Below are positions 10,531 through 23,597 of a stretch of DNA of 64,000 nucleotides, one piece after another; position 1 is the first letter of the stretch, and each line of letters opens with the position of its first letter. Under the pieces are notes generated by a model. It searched no databases and was not told the DNA's origin. It saw only the letters and a list, made by a program, of their open reading frames with translations. Position numbers and translations under genes: made by a program. Source of the DNA: Liolophura sinensis (lineage: Eukaryota > Mollusca > Polyplacophora > Chitonida > Chitonidae); the NCBI RefSeq assembly GCF_032854445.1, contig NC_088301.1, positions 21,075,808 to 21,139,807 on the forward strand. The letters run 5' to 3'.

Positions 10531-12038
10531 CTAATTACAGTATCTGATTTTGAATCTTCCAGAGCAGCCACCAGACACGACAATATTATTCGAATTGATC
10601 ACGTAAGTTGAGTCGAGGATACAGTCCACGGCAGAGAACTGCTTCTTCAGTTCGACGGTTAAGATGGTCCCTAGGACATAGCACGTTCCATCAACAGACA
10701 TAGTGCTGTAGCAATTCCTCATTGTCACTTTACATTTGCCTGGTTTTGGAGGTTTCTGGCCACCTTGTAGAAAGGGTAACAATAACCTATCATGAGATAC
10801 ATGGATAATTAAGCCGGGATTGTCGAATTCGACAACTAGGAAGAAAACAGAACGTACGATTGAAACATTCGACTAATCGGCAACTATGAACTACGTCCGT
10901 TCATAGCCATCATGATCATGCTTGCTTACTAAGCCAGAGATGCAAAGTGTTGGGTGGGTGGTAGGCGGAGTGTGTGTGCGTATGCGCGTGTGCGTGGTTG
11001 AATTTTGTTGGAGACAGGGTTTCTTTTCAGAATTTTACTTGTGTTTCCATTTATTTATTTATTTTATCTGTGTTTTACATCGTTCTAAAAAATACATGCA
11101 TTACTCTTGTACGACGACGGTCAGCATAATGGTGGGAGTAAAGCGGGCAGAGCCCGTCGAAAACCCATACGAACATTCGCAGAGTGCTGGCAGATATTCC
11201 CACGTACGACCGGAGAAGAAGCCAGCATGAACTCAGATTCACAGCGACCGCACTAGCGTTCACTTGGGGAGTAAATGTGAAATGTGTAAAACTGTAATAC
11301 GTTTGAGGGCGTTGGAACCTTACTGGTAGAAGGCGGCACCATCGATAAGTGACATTGCTCAGCTGAGTAAATAAGTTAGCGTCGTGATAGGTATAGAGGA
11401 TAAAATTGAAATTGACGCTATATTTGTAATTTATATACATTAATCATCCTGCTATGCAAGGTGTCCGTTGTCATAGATGACATTACACTAAAAAAATAAT
11501 ATGTTAATCTTAACAGAGTGACGCTAGAATGCATTGTGCTATTGCGGCAGATTATTCTGCTAAATATAACACACACATTCTATGAATTGAACATAGAGAC
11601 TAGCAGGACATAATGTTAAATACGACAGAATATTGTGTTATAACAGCAGAACACAATCTAACAACACTCAGACAACAGATGTTTTGTTAAAATCAACAGA
11701 TTAATTTTTGAGTGTATATATCAATAATGGAGAAAGCGTGTCCATCAGAGAGTAAAAAACGATTTATGTTGATTTAATTAACAGATAGTTATTTAACGCC
11801 ATATGTATTCCAGATTTTTTAAACTTTTTCCATGGCGCTCACTTTTATGGGAGGAGGAAACAAGTGTCCGTCGTGAAACAGTTTACAGGTAGTGAATTCG
11901 ACAATATAAAGATTCTAGAAACAAAATCATTGTATGAAAACTTATGTGAATGTTTAGCGTTTTTGCGTACATACCGAGCGTGCCACTTGTCATAATCGCC
12001 AAGACCAAGGTCAGAGCCAACACAAATTTCGCTTTCAT
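10531..12038 (-). CDS. Small Cys-rich secreted protein (98 aa, two coding exons)
   Basis: Coding exon 1 is 12038 down to 11975 and encodes MKAKFVLALTLVLAIMTSG, a clear signal peptide, ending at donor CTCG/GTATGT in phase 1. Coding exon 2 is 10763 down to 10531 (acceptor TTTCTACAAG) and ends in TAG. The mature part of about 77 residues begins GQKPPKPGKC and has six cysteines. Its last half (DC..., then a SNN stretch, then GGCSGRFKIRYC before the final Asn) recalls the C-terminal half of SUEL/galactose-binding lectin domains (N-x-x-F...PC-x-G-x-x-K-x-L-x-V-x-Y-x-C). The domain would be short and divergent, so this is a suggestion only. A 5' untranslated piece begins at 12070 after the acceptor TTTTATTTTTCAG, so at least one upstream noncoding exon is expected. 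The coding intron contains a SINE and a MITE. The product is probably an extracellular (mucus, haemolymph or shell-tissue) protein. Confidence 0.72.
11050..11258 (-). mobile_element. SINE family A copy, inside the intron of the Cys-rich gene
   Basis: The reverse complement carries the family body (AGCTCATGCTGGCTTC-like, CGTACGTGGGAA-like, TCGTA-CAAG...) and an ATAAATAAAT tail at the low-coordinate end. The tail region is diverged. Confidence 0.75.
11484..11716. mobile_element. MITE family 1 copy (233 bp)
   Basis: The copy has terminal inverted repeats TACACTAAAAAAATAAT and ...TTAATTTTTGAGTGTA, bounded by TA. The internal block (GCGGCAGATTATTCTGCTAA, then CACACACATTCTATGAATTG-like) matches the copies at 59824-60082 and 35780-36039. 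TA flanks and CACTCAAAAA-type ends suggest a Tc1/mariner-type nonautonomous element. It lies in the intron of the Cys-rich gene. Confidence 0.82.
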
Positions 12039-12810
12039 GGTGTACGGTTTAAGATTGCGCAAGATATTTTCTGAAAAATAAAAGAAATATAAATAAATAA
12101 ACTAACTAGAACCATGACCTCTATGCTATAGAAATTAAAATACGTGTAGGGAGAAAAGGGAAGAAAAGAACTCAGTTAATTTAGAAACTCAACATTTCTA
12201 AACCTTTTTTCCGTTTTTTGTTTGTTTTATTTTCATCAATATCAGTAAAGGCGCAAAGTACCTCACGCGTTTTCGGAATAATTTTTTAAACTATTATATC
12301 TCTATATATACATGCATGCATCATTTATACCATATACAGCATTCTGGCATAGAGACGTGAAATCAACCCTGTAAATGAAAAGCATCGCCAGAGTAAGAAC
12401 TTTATTTAGCGTTTTTTAAGTTTTGTTTCAAGTTTTATTTTTATCTTTTAAATGTAAATTTAAATCTTTTTACAACTACTGTTGATATTATTTTTAGTGT
12501 GAAAATTTTACACAAATATGTCAAAATTTAGCGTCCAAAATATAAATACTAAAACTTTACCGTCAGTCAGATGTGACATTATAAAATCGCCCGAAGAAAA
12601 CTCTGTAGGCCTAGCAAAATCTTAAAATAAACTGAGTACTAAACAACTTAAATAAAACAGTAATAGCAATGATTGGTATTTGTATTTTTATAAGTATTTT
12701 TTTAATTCAAAAAGATGTTCCTAATCCAAGTGGACTAACACGCTTCTAAACCTGTGTAAAACACTCTCACTAGTGAAACCAAAACTATGAAGAAAAAGAC
12801 ATATACTCAC

Positions 12811-12870
12811 AAAACAACTGTCCGCCAGTGGATACCGAGGGTCTGATATTTCCAGAGATGTTTGCACAAT
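12811..12870 (-). promoter_or_regulatory. Possible noncoding first exon and core promoter of the Cys-rich gene
   Basis: On the minus strand a donor TTTT/GTGAGTATAT lies at 12811/12810 and is in position to pair with the acceptor at 12070. Just upstream are CTATTGG (a CCAAT box in reverse) and ACATAAATT (TATA-like). The arrangement is plausible but not proven. Confidence 0.3.
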
Positions 12871-14045
12871 TTATGTACCAATAGCCGAGATGAAAAAACT
12901 TGAGCTGCTTTGTCACGCGTGTAATTGTTTACGACAAATTGAATTTCATTAACTTCAGTCATCTATGTGTGGTTCCCTCTTTACTTAGAATTTAATTTCA
13001 TCTGACAAATTAAGCGGTAAATTCTTTTGTAATTAACATTGGATGTACAAACTGGCATGTGACAGTTATTCCCCTAACCCTGGTAAAAATGTTTACGGCG
13101 GCAAACAAATGCAACACTCGTGGGCCGTGCCCAGTACGCATGCGCACCATACAGCCAATCAGCCATATATGTTGCCCATTGAATTAACATGGGATGGAAA
13201 TATTAACGGTTAATTTCACCTATATGCCTCCTGATAGTTCAAGTGCCGCGATTGCAATATACACAGTAAACTTGTTTAAGTAAAATATCAAAAAATCAAA
13301 TACACTCAATATGTTTTACTTAGTTTCATTTCGACTTAAAAATTACACTCGATGCTTTCATGTTCAAGTCAATGTTAAGTGCATGTAATTTTATCTTTTT
13401 CATAACATTTGATGCGTTACTGAGCTATTTGCCAGACACCTAAAATATTTGCCGCTATCTATTACGGTTGTACAATAATAATATAGTTCGCTCTCCAAAT
13501 TTTGAAAGCCCTTGAATACATTTAGATAGTTCCCTGAAGGCTTGAAAACGAGAACATATCAATCGAATCTCCAAAAGTCCGAGGAGAAATGGCCGCTAGG
13601 AGGGAAATAGGATACTGATCGAAAGCATTTCTGAAACATTGATGCTGCTGAGATTAGTTGATGTTATAAATAGTTAGGCGAGAGTTTGGTCAGACATTTA
13701 TAGTACACAGTGAAGTTTGAGAATCTAATGTGAGGATACTATGGGGTCCAATATTGAGAAGCAATAGTGGACAATAGGAACGACATGAACATTATAATAA
13801 AATAATTCTAGCTTGATAAGATGTGTACTTTTTGACCCTTTAAAATAGTGATAGCGTGATAGCTTGAAAGTGAACAGAGTAGCTTGGGTATGCGCTGGTC
13901 ACAAAATACCAAGTACATGGTAAATAGAATGTTTTCTATTTCTGCGCAAATCTAATTTTCTAATGTATCTAAATATATAGGACTAACGTGCGCTTAACTA
14001 AAATAATACATATTTGCACGACGGCTGAAAATGTAACGTATTGTA
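12871..14045. other. Intergenic, no gene seen
   Basis: AT-rich sequence. A CG-containing patch, 'GTACGCATGCGCAC' with a nearby CCAAT motif (13134-13160), resembles an NRF-1 plus NF-Y promoter pair but no gene follows on either strand. Confidence 0.45.
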
Positions 14046-14046
14046 T

Positions 14047-14345
14047 GGTTTATTTATTTATTGACCAGTATTTTTATTTATTGACCTGTTTATTTATTTA
14101 TTGACCTGTTTAATTGTTGCTTAACGCTACACTCAATAATTTTTAACTTATTTTTATTATGGGTGGAAAAACCGGAGTGTCCGGCGTAAACCAGCGACCT
14201 GTGGCAATTTGCTGTCGACGTTTTCAACGTATACATGACGTACAGATATGTTATTGGTGAAAGGCGGATGGTCTTCAGCGTACAGTAGGCTGCGTAGACG
14301 GTCTTAAGAGCTTCCTCGACCGCGTATTGTCATGAGCATTAAGAT
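14047..14345 (-). mobile_element. SINE family C copy
   Basis: It starts with T-rich TTTATTTATTGACC repeats (the reverse of the A-rich tail), then TTGCTTAACGCTACACTCAA, a body with CCGGAGTGTCCGGCGTAAAC and CGTACAGATATG. The same body occurs at 30685-30950, 39290-39655 and 43655-43950. Confidence 0.7.
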
Positions 14346-16454
14346 CAGGGGAATGTACGAAATAGCCTGTGCATGCCAGGTTTGGTTTGATGTATTACTT
14401 TAAATCAGATGTACGACATTTTTTGTATATTCCAAACATGTCTCGCGAAAATAAATCTACAAGAGCAAATATATAGAGGATATTTTTTCAACACCAAAAC
14501 AACTTCCACAACATTCGTTTCTTTTTTTTTTAATTATTTTTAAATCTCAATATACAGCTTTTGATATACTTCAACAGGTATTACCTGTGTGTACAAAGCG
14601 TGAAAATGTTTTGACTATTTCTTTGTATCACCTGACTGACACTATGCACTGAAGCATATTTCCTGCCGATTAATTAAGTTTTAACTGAGGTCAGTCTCTA
14701 CATTCACATGTAGTTAATATATGCCAGAAGGCTTATATACTTTCAGTGGACCAGCCACTTTACCCCATAACAGCTCAAAAGGAAATTTAAAACATGTCTT
14801 TTTCAACACGTTTCATATGTTGTACATAAACACAACTAACAAAGCTCACTGGCCTAAAGCAAAAACAAGATATTAGATCCTAATATTAGATATTATATAT
14901 TTAAATCCATTTTTTTCTTTTGACTTTGCCGACGGTTAAGAAACCCCATGTATACATTCATGTGTAAAGGAACACAGAGTGACAGGATAAAACCATCGAA
15001 CGCTGGCAAGTTACTGACGAACTTCAGATCTAATATCTGGTGTACTTATATGCACACTATAGGGGGGGGGGGCAATGAAGTCTAGTTGTCACTTTGTGGA
15101 GGGGGGGGGGATGGCTTGGGTAAAAGAAAGTCTTCTTGAGGGTGAAATCCGTTGTCACATTGCTAAGGTGGATACGTCTCAACTGAGGTGAAATCGTCTC
15201 CACTGAGGTGAAAACCTTTAACTCATGTGAAATTCCTTTCATTGAGGTGAAAACGTTTCCACGTTCCACGTGTATGACGTTATCTCGGATTATACAGAAA
15301 AATACCTCTGAGGTCAGAGAGTGTGAATAGCCATAACGTCGCACTGCTCTAGATGCTTGCGATCTGCTGAAGCTGTGTCAAGATCAAGTTTCACTAAACT
15401 TTTATTGGGTGGAAAATAAATCCTTCAAAACATGCCGGTTTAAGACACAAGTACTGCGAATATTAAGCATTCAAAGGAAATAAACGTTAACCAGGCGCTG
15501 TGATATTATTTAAGAAGTCGTCGGATCCATTCATTTGTTTGTAAATTTGATCAGAAATACCAACAAGTGATTTTAATTTACGATCCGGTATATTCTCTTA
15601 AGAAACAAGTGCGAAGAGAAATTCAAGTGTATCTGAAAATACACTCAGCCTTAATCCGTACAGCCTAATAATTTGATAGTTTATTGAACTCTCTTTGTGC
15701 TCCTAGGCGTTCACTGTGGATTTTTTGTACACAATTATATTCTCTGCAAATGCAGAATTTGGATTTAGCTGCGAACATACTGCATAAGCGTCAATGTTGA
15801 ATTCCTCCTACAGTTTTTTGCACAGATAAACACATGTTTCTGCACGTGCTTGAGCTTCACACTTAATGGCTACTCCTAGTACGTTTATGTAAACACCGAA
15901 AACCAGCTACCTTGGATTCAGGCCATCCTTCCAGTGAACCTTGAAGAGTACATCCCTGAGTTGGCGTCTGTGGGAGATGTCTCTAACCAGGTTACGGGAA
16001 CTATTGTCAACCACTGGTCTATTTGACTTCCCTTATCAATCATTTTTAAAGAGAATGCCACCAGATTGGAGGCATGGCTGATGTTTTGTGAAAGGTAATT
16101 ATTTGTGCTATTTAAAATAATAGTAAAACTTCTATTGGATTTGCGCTGATCGATTTTTTCCATAGGACTCCAGTAGAGCCTTTTTCACTTTTATTTGTTC
16201 TTGATTTTCACTGACTTGGGAGAGCCAGGCTAATGATCTTGATGTGACCGTTACCTGTTATTCACTAACCATCACATTTTTTTTTCACCGGGGTTCTACT
16301 TTTTTGTGCAACGTCACGTTTCTAGGCCACTGCCCGCGTCATATCACGCCAGCCCATGCTGATCAGGGACCCATTTCACAGCACCATTTCTGACTGGTCA
16401 AAATTCGAAATACAATCTTAAAGCTTATTTTGGGGATTTAGAATTTAAAATATT
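14346..16454. other. Intergenic with short GAGGTGAAA repeats
   Basis: At about 15130-15265 the phrase GAGGTGAAA(A/T)C recurs five times at 20-35 bp spacing, flanked by G-runs (15061-15072, 15101-15110). A minus-strand ORF at 15918-16163 has no recognised motif. No gene is supported. Confidence 0.5.
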
Positions 16455-16496
16455 GTTTTTCTTTTGTTTTTTTTTTGTTTTTTTTTTTGTTTTTTG

Positions 16497-16626
16497 GATT
16501 GGTGTTTTATGCCGTACTCAAGAATATTTCACTTATACGTCAGCATTATGGTGGGTGGAAACCGGGCAGAGCCCGGGGGAAACCCACGACCATCCGCAGG
16601 TTGCTGCAGACCTTCCCACGTACGGA
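16497..16626 (-). mobile_element. SINE family A, 5'-truncated copy
   Basis: The sequence 'GATTGGTGTTTTATGCCGTA' through 'CTTCCCACGTACGG' is the reverse complement of the family A 3' half. A long T-rich run (16455-16496) corresponds to the A-rich tail. Confidence 0.88.
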
Positions 16627-17554
16627 AAATTATGATTAAGTCAGAAATGTTTCTTTGCTATAGGCCTATGTGTCTAGTACTACCGTTGTGACGCAATCTC
16701 AGATGTAAGTATATGGGACCTATCGCTGGGATAACATCCCCTCTGTTTGATGTATTTGATTTACTATTTATTTCATATCCTCACACCTCCTGACAGTCGA
16801 CAATCACGTTTTCGAAATACACTGTTGACAAATACAGTCGCGTTTAATGTCCACTCTGTTGCAGGTTTCCTGAAGAACGAATGTTACACCATGGTTTCTT
16901 GATCGCGTCTATCTCTGTGATCTGTGACCATAGGCCTCCTGTATTTATCGGTGTTACCAAGACGGTAAAGGTTCGTTTTACTAGTTGCCCGCGAAGTCAC
17001 ATGTAACCAGTGAAATACACTCTCTTTGTCCCAGTCAGGATTTTATCCTAACTGTTAATGTAAGTGCTTACGTAATAGCAAGTTACACTCTCCCTGGCAC
17101 CATGGCTTAAGTAGTTTTAGGCGTTGATGTTAGCTGCAATCTAGTAGACTTTGCTGGTCTTGAATTACGCAAAACGTTGCATTGTCAGCATAATTAAAAC
17201 ATAATTTCATTAAACAATGCAAAGCAAAATTCTGGCGCTTCTTACAGATAATCTGTCACTGATTTTATCGATCTTGCCAGTCAGCAACCACCTTAGCCCA
17301 CCGGTAATTTAAGAAGCGGCCAGAAATCCCAAGCGTTGTCAGTCACAGTCTGGGTCACATGCCGCTCTTCCAGTCGTTTGGCTTAATTCTTCAAAGGCTT
17401 CTTCATTGGACGAGAGAAAATAACCCTCTACAGCTTCTCAGCTACAGCTACAGCAGATCCAATATGGTGTTTCTTTAAGTATAATATATCTTCTCAGGCA
17501 GAACATCAATTTTTCTGCAATTGCTATGAAGAATTTCCAAACTTGTCATTTTCG

Positions 17555-17822
17555 TAAGTGCCTCCAAAGTGAGAATGCCTCGAAGTCGGGAGACCCCGGG
17601 ATCAAACCCGGTTCGGTTCTTACCAGAAATTTCTTTTAGAAATGATATTTTTCACTGCCTCGCTTTAGTGGCAGCAGCACTTTGGCGGTATGGACTCGCC
17701 CTGCCACAAGAGGACACAATGTATGTACACACACCTTATGACTCATCGTCGTCATATGACAGAAAAATGGTTAAGTACAGGTACGAGGTTAAACCCCAAG
17801 CATACATACATACATACATATC
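17555..17822 (+). mobile_element. SINE family B copy
   Basis: It begins in the tRNA-like region (CTCGAAGTCGGGAGACCCCG, GGATCAAACCCGG), continues with AGCACTTTGGCGGTATGGAC and GTCGTCATATGAC, and ends in CATACATACATACATA. The order is the reverse of the element at 36351-37529. Confidence 0.75.
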
Positions 17823-18690
17823 AAAGCGAGAATCCTATGAACATTTCTGAGACAAGTTGTCCCCCTTGATTACCTTTGTTGTAACGTTCACCGTTGTAGC
17901 TATGAAGTCTGGAGCAAATACATTCGGCGGCACATGCGGAATACTTTATTCCATTAGAAAAAGTAAGTTCAAAATTTCGGAATTATTTGCTGTATGCTTG
18001 AAGAAAGATAAACTGTACAGTCACAAAAGCGGGCACAAGACAAAACCGGCATGGCACATAATTTGGATATAACGTCTGGATGCACATAACATCTGGATGC
18101 ATGTCTCTGCATCATGTATATCTGTCATTACATAAGTATATTATTTGCAGAATCCCAAGGAAGTACAATGTCGAGTATCCAAAAATTCCGCATGCGCATT
18201 TTGCAATGATGACGTACGAAACCTTTTCAATGGTCATTATCTCCGACATTCCGGGTTTCTATACAAATCCTGCATGCCTTAGATTTCCAAAATGGTTTAG
18301 TGACACGCAGTAGAAGTGTTTTTGACATGAAAGCCCACATTCTTCAGATTTTTAACAAGGCATTATGACAGTGAAACAGTTTCTAGAACAAGTATTTTCA
18401 ATGGTCACAGCACATTCTCATCAGCAAGGCGCACGCGCCAGTGTGAGGTGGAAACTAAGCTTCAGTAATGAACAAAAGAACTGCTTAACCCTAGCCCCAA
18501 AAATATATACAGTTATGAAGAAGAGTGCAAGAGATTCTGGACACACTGTCCATATATACTTTCAAGAGAATTGTACTCATTGCAAAACTTAATGGAGAAG
18601 AAAACATAAAAATGATGCCAAATTCAGATGAAAGAGTGTCAAAACTTATTTGCAAATATGATCTTTAATATTTTTTGTATTTTTCTTTTC
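17823..18690. other. Intergenic, no gene seen
   Basis: Several short plus-strand ORFs lack motifs and have no convincing splice partners. A phrase like TTTTCAATGGTCA occurs twice (18225, 18397), the only repeat noticed. Confidence 0.4.
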
Positions 18691-18691
18691 A

Positions 18692-19075
18692 GAGAAAAGG
18701 TTTTTGAAAAAAGTTTTGCATGGTGGGCATTTGGGACCAACTTTTGGTATTTATTGTTGTTGCATAATAATGTTTTAAATAAAAATGTGATTCTTGTCTA
18801 ATAAATTTATTTGAATGTAAATTTGTTGTTTATATCGAAACATATGCATTTAACCTAAATTATGATAATATTTATAAACATATAAAAATATAAATATGAT
18901 CTGAATTGAGGTTTAATACATTTGTTGGCTGAAAAGAACAAATTCTAGTGTAAAAATGTTTATTAAACCTGTGTTACATCCTCATTTATGACATTATTAA
19001 ACAAAGACTTTAAATACCAAAAGGTAGTCCCAAAAACCCACCATACAAAAATTATTTTCAGTTGTTTTTTTCTCC
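18692..19075. mobile_element. Foldback/MITE-like element with about 60-bp inverted arms
   Basis: The left arm (18692-18753, GAGAAAAGG...TTTTGCATGGTGGGCATTTG...) is an imperfect reverse complement of the right arm (19011-19075, TAAATACCAAAAGGTAGTCC...CCCACCATACAAAAAT...TTTCTCC). The arms agree at about 80% by eye. The 257-bp interior is very AT-rich and noncoding. It abuts the 3' tail of the LINE that follows. Confidence 0.72.
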
Positions 19076-19429
19076 TTAATTTAATTTAATTTAATTCTTT
19101 ATTTATTTAACGGGGACTTCTCACAGCCTAATGGTTACTACGGAGATCTCCTCAAAGCATCAATTAACAACATAATAACTAACGAAGTACATACATATAA
19201 ATATGGGAATACATATTTCAGATAACGGAATATAAGCTGAAATAAATTAATTATTATTTACCATGTTAACATCGTTATTACAATTACCACGGTCGTAAAA
19301 CCTTTCTGTATCATTGATAAATTTATGTACACATTGAAAAACAAGTTTATTATCTTCGTAATTTAGATTTTTAGAGCCAAACAAAAGTATATTACATATA
19401 TATCGTGAATATTGTGGAATAAAAACAGA

Positions 19430-22400
19430 ATAATTTACACAGGGTGAAATAATTTGTGTGAGAGTACGTAGCATGTGCTTTCTATGGGTGGCAAATTGAG
19501 AGGAAATAAAAAATAATGAAAGGTATCTTCACATGTATTATTACAGCAATGGCAAGTAGTATCTTCAATAATATTATACTTAAAAAGGTCTGCCTGAAGA
19601 GCACTGACTCGCATTCTCATTCTGCAGTGCTGGGCAGATGAAAAGTTGCTAAAGTCATTATATAACGATATAAAATCACTAGACGTAGTAATAATTGGTG
19701 GACATAGAAATTTTTGAAGTTCTTTAATTGAAGAATGGCGAATATGTTTAGGTAAATTATTCCAGTCCTTAGTTGTTTTCGGGAAGAAAGAAGATACATA
19801 TATACTGAGGCGGCATCAAAATATACGTAAATTTTCATAATACCTGAAGGTATATCTATTATACTGTTGACCTTCTTGGTAATAAGGACTGTAGGTAAGG
19901 CGTGGAAAGTCCATTTACAATTTTAAAAAATAGCAGAATCCTATGTTGTCTACGCCGAACACATAGTGGTGCCCAATTAAGTTCACTCAGCAGAGCTTTA
20001 TCTGATGTACGACGCATTCCACTTGTACAAAGCAAAGCCGCGCGCCGTTAAACATTTTCCAGTTTTTGGGAAAGCGCAATACTATCACATAATATGTCGC
20101 CATACTCTATTGTAGATCTAATGAGGCTATTGTATAAAGTTATTAAACAGTTCCTTGTTAATATCCTCTTCACTCTATTTATAATACCTAATTTCTTATT
20201 ACATTTATTTACGAGTGATCTTATATGTTCATCCCATTTACCATCGTGTTGTAGAATGATACCCAAGGTGTTCATGGTACTGAACGCTCTTCACTTCAAT
20301 ACCATCTAAATACAGTTTTGGGTACATCGGGTTCTTTTTTAAGGAAATAAGTAAGTATACAGGTTTCTGTACATTAAATGTTATCAACCACTGTTTGGCC
20401 CATTGTGACAAGCGACCTAGATCTCGATTTATTTTATTTTCAGATGTAATAAACTCAGTCATCTCTTGGGACAAAGATGTATCATCAGCAAAAATATTGA
20501 TATTACATTCAATGTTCACATTTATGTCATTTACAAAAATCAGGAAAAGAACGTTCCTAGAACGGAGCCATGTGGAACTCCACTTTGAATAGAATATATG
20601 TCTGAATCTACTCCGTTTAAACAAACTTTAATTTTTCTATCAGATAAATCATTCTTAATCCATGTCAGTAATGAGTCCCCAACATCCAACTGTCTCAATT
20701 TAAACAAAAGACCCTCATGCCAGACTTTATCAAAAGCCTTGCTTACATCTAGGAAAACTAAACGCGTATCATTACCATTATCCAGACTTCTGTATACATC
20801 GTGTACAATTTTAGTTAACTGATATATTGTCGAGTCGCCATGTTTAAATCCAGAATTATTCGATATTAGAAGGTTATGGTTGATACAATAGTCATACAAG
20901 TGCTTATATACTACTTTTTCTAGCACTTTAGAGAGAGAGGGCTGTAGATAAACTGGTCTGTAACTTGACATATCATGTCTATCTCCCTTTTTAAAGATAG
21001 GGCATACTCTAGATAGTTTCCAAGCTGATGGAAAGACTCCTGACTGAAGTGAAAAATTAAATAGTTTAGTTAGGTAAGGTGCTATTTTTTCCGCTGTATT
21101 TTTGAGCATGGAATTCCATCAGCACCAGAAGCTTTCCTAATATTTAGTTTGGACAGAAAAATCAGCTACTTCCCTTTCACTTGTTTGTGTACAATTAAGG
21201 CGTGCAGCAGTGTAATAGATCAATGGAGGTAAAACTGGTATTACTGACGAAAGAGTTGAATGGCTTACAAAATATCTAATTAGCTTTTTCAGTATCATTT
21301 GATACATTTTTATCGTTAACGATTAAAGAAGGGACATGTGGTTTGGCTTTTGAACCCAACAGATTTCATTATAGACCAATAAGACTTGGCATTGAAATTT
21401 GGATTAGAAAGTTTTCCCTTTAGTTTTTCACCATATCTTAATATTGCTTTTCTCTTAGTGGTATTAATTTCACGCCTAGATATATAACATCGAAACCTGT
21501 CTTCCTCTGACTTAGTCCTCTTAAATTTTTTAAAACATCTATTTCTTATTCGTAATTTATAACGAACATCATTTGTCATCCATGGTTTATCCCTTGGTCG
21601 TATTGTTACTTGCTAATTTGGTATTGCTTCCGCACAACAAGATAAGAAAAGATTGTTCCAAACATACAGTTTATCATCCATATCATCGAATATGTTACAC
21701 ACGGCTGTCCATGGAGATAATTGACTGAAGCTGTATTAAGTCAGCACATTTAAAATCCCATATGTTTCTTTTATATGTTTTTGGTTTATCATTTACCAGA
21801 ATATTTAAGGTACAATATACAGAACAATGGTCAAGATTTACCACTGGCGAAGCTACTCCACATTTAGTCACATAAACGATACTATCTGTTATGATTAAAT
21901 CTAAAATATATGAAGTTCCATTGCTATATCTTGTGGGCTCATTAATTAACTGAAATAAATTTTTACTTGTAATAATGTCAAACAATTTCATTTTTAGTTC
22001 ACTCTTATCGTGGTATTTGGACCAATCAACACACCTGTCATTAAAATCACCCATAATTATCAAGGCGTGTGGATTTTCTGTCAGAGCTGAGTTGAGACTG
22101 TTATCTAAGTTAACTAAAAACTCATCCTGTGTTTATGAAGACTGGTTCGGGGACAATAGCCAACGGAACACAATATATGTTTATTAGATTGTTTGATTGA
22201 AATCCATAACATTTCATTGTCATTTTCTAAATCCCCTCTACGCATAGCACTAAATGATGACGTGTAACAAATCGCTACTCCACCCCCAAGACGGTCTCTA
22301 TCTTTTCGTTATATTCAGTATCCATTTAGGTTCACTGTTTCATCGGGTATATCAGAACCAAGCCAGGTTTCTGAGACACAATTAATATCATAATTATATC

Positions 22401-22566
22401 GGTTACATAACACGGTGTAGGCCTCATCCAATTTAGAATAAGAGGAGAGGTTTTCCTTACTTTGAGCAAGTAAGCTATGAGCATAAAAGTGACAATTTTT
22501 TAAGTTATGCTGAAATAACGGCCCTGGATTTACATTTATGTCTCCACATCTAAGTAATAAAGTCAT
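19430..22566 (-). pseudogene. LINE ORF2: APE endonuclease plus reverse transcriptase, broken
   Basis: The N-terminus (from 22566) is MTLLLRCGDINVNPGP, followed by the endonuclease: VSETWL near 22370, then MGDFNDRCVDW and the LDLIITD and DH positions within 22063-21695. The linker is at 21579-21316. The RT covers 21109-20540, with FPSAWKLSRVCPIFKKGD, SYRPV, LDVSKAFDKVWH and SGVPHGSVLG. It shifts frame near 20540-20560 to reach the catalytic FADD box (about 20481-20492), then continues in another frame through DEHIRSLVNKCNKKLG. The C-terminal part has WNNLPKHIR and a Cys/His cluster CHCCNNTC...H (about 19540). At least three frameshifts separate the pieces, so no functional protein is expected. 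The product would have been the target-primed reverse transcription enzyme. Confidence 0.9.
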
Positions 22567-23597
22567 ATGTATAGTTAAAAAGTAATTTTGGTTACAGAGC
22601 GTAGAAAGAATAGCAATAATACAAAGACCAAGACATGAACTCTGTGCTAGAATTGCACATCAAAGATGCTCGTAAAACTTCAGTAACTTACTTAACTTCC
22701 GATTTTTTTTATAATATAAAAAATTATTCCAAGCCCCAATTGCCACCCTATACTGATTTAAGTCACTCATGATATATATAAGAATAGGTATAAAGGAAGC
22801 GCATGCTCGGAAACTCCACTAACCATGGTAGGGAATATCATTAGTTTATAAGTATTTACTGGACCTAATTTCACGAGTTGATTAACTTCTAATCTATAAC
22901 GATAATTAATATAAGATATAGATATTTCACATGTACTTGTAAGTAAATGTGGTGTTAAATTAATTATCTGACGTATTAAACAGTATAACATTAGTGACCA
23001 CCTGTACAGGTAGTATCGATGAATAGTAAATGGTATAGTTATCAGGAACATTTATATAGCATATACAGGTGATGATTGTAAGGGTGAGGGAATAGTGAAC
23101 ACATATACATAAATTTGGTTATATCTATTGACTATGAAAAATAATCGTAGAGCATATGAACACAGCACACAACTGTACTGTTATACATGTACTTGAAATC
23201 AGAAATGGGGAAAGGATAATTAGAAGAGCCAGTAAATTTATAATAGGGGCTACTGATACACATCCAAGGGCAATTGCACGGGTTATTTAATGCACCTGTC
23301 TATTGAGGGAACAATTTGTAGCAGGCTACTGAAAGTCATGGAAGTACAGACATGCAAATTACTTCTGCACAGCCTATCGCACAAACAGACAGGAGCAAGG
23401 TGGTGAAAAGCTTGGAGCACGGAGCGCACGAGAAAAGATAGAACCGCATGGATTGCACAGGCTGTTCTGATGATTGTCACCTTACATCACGGAGAGTCAC
23501 AAAATTGCATGCCAAGACAGAAGTAAGGTGTGCTTAGGAAATTCGTGGTGTTTAAAGTTACAGTGTTCAGCGTAAGGCGAAGATTCGTGGAAGGAAA

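Noticed and set aside
15918-16163. 81-codon minus-strand ORF as a gene
   Set aside because: No motif, no signal peptide, no convincing splice partners.
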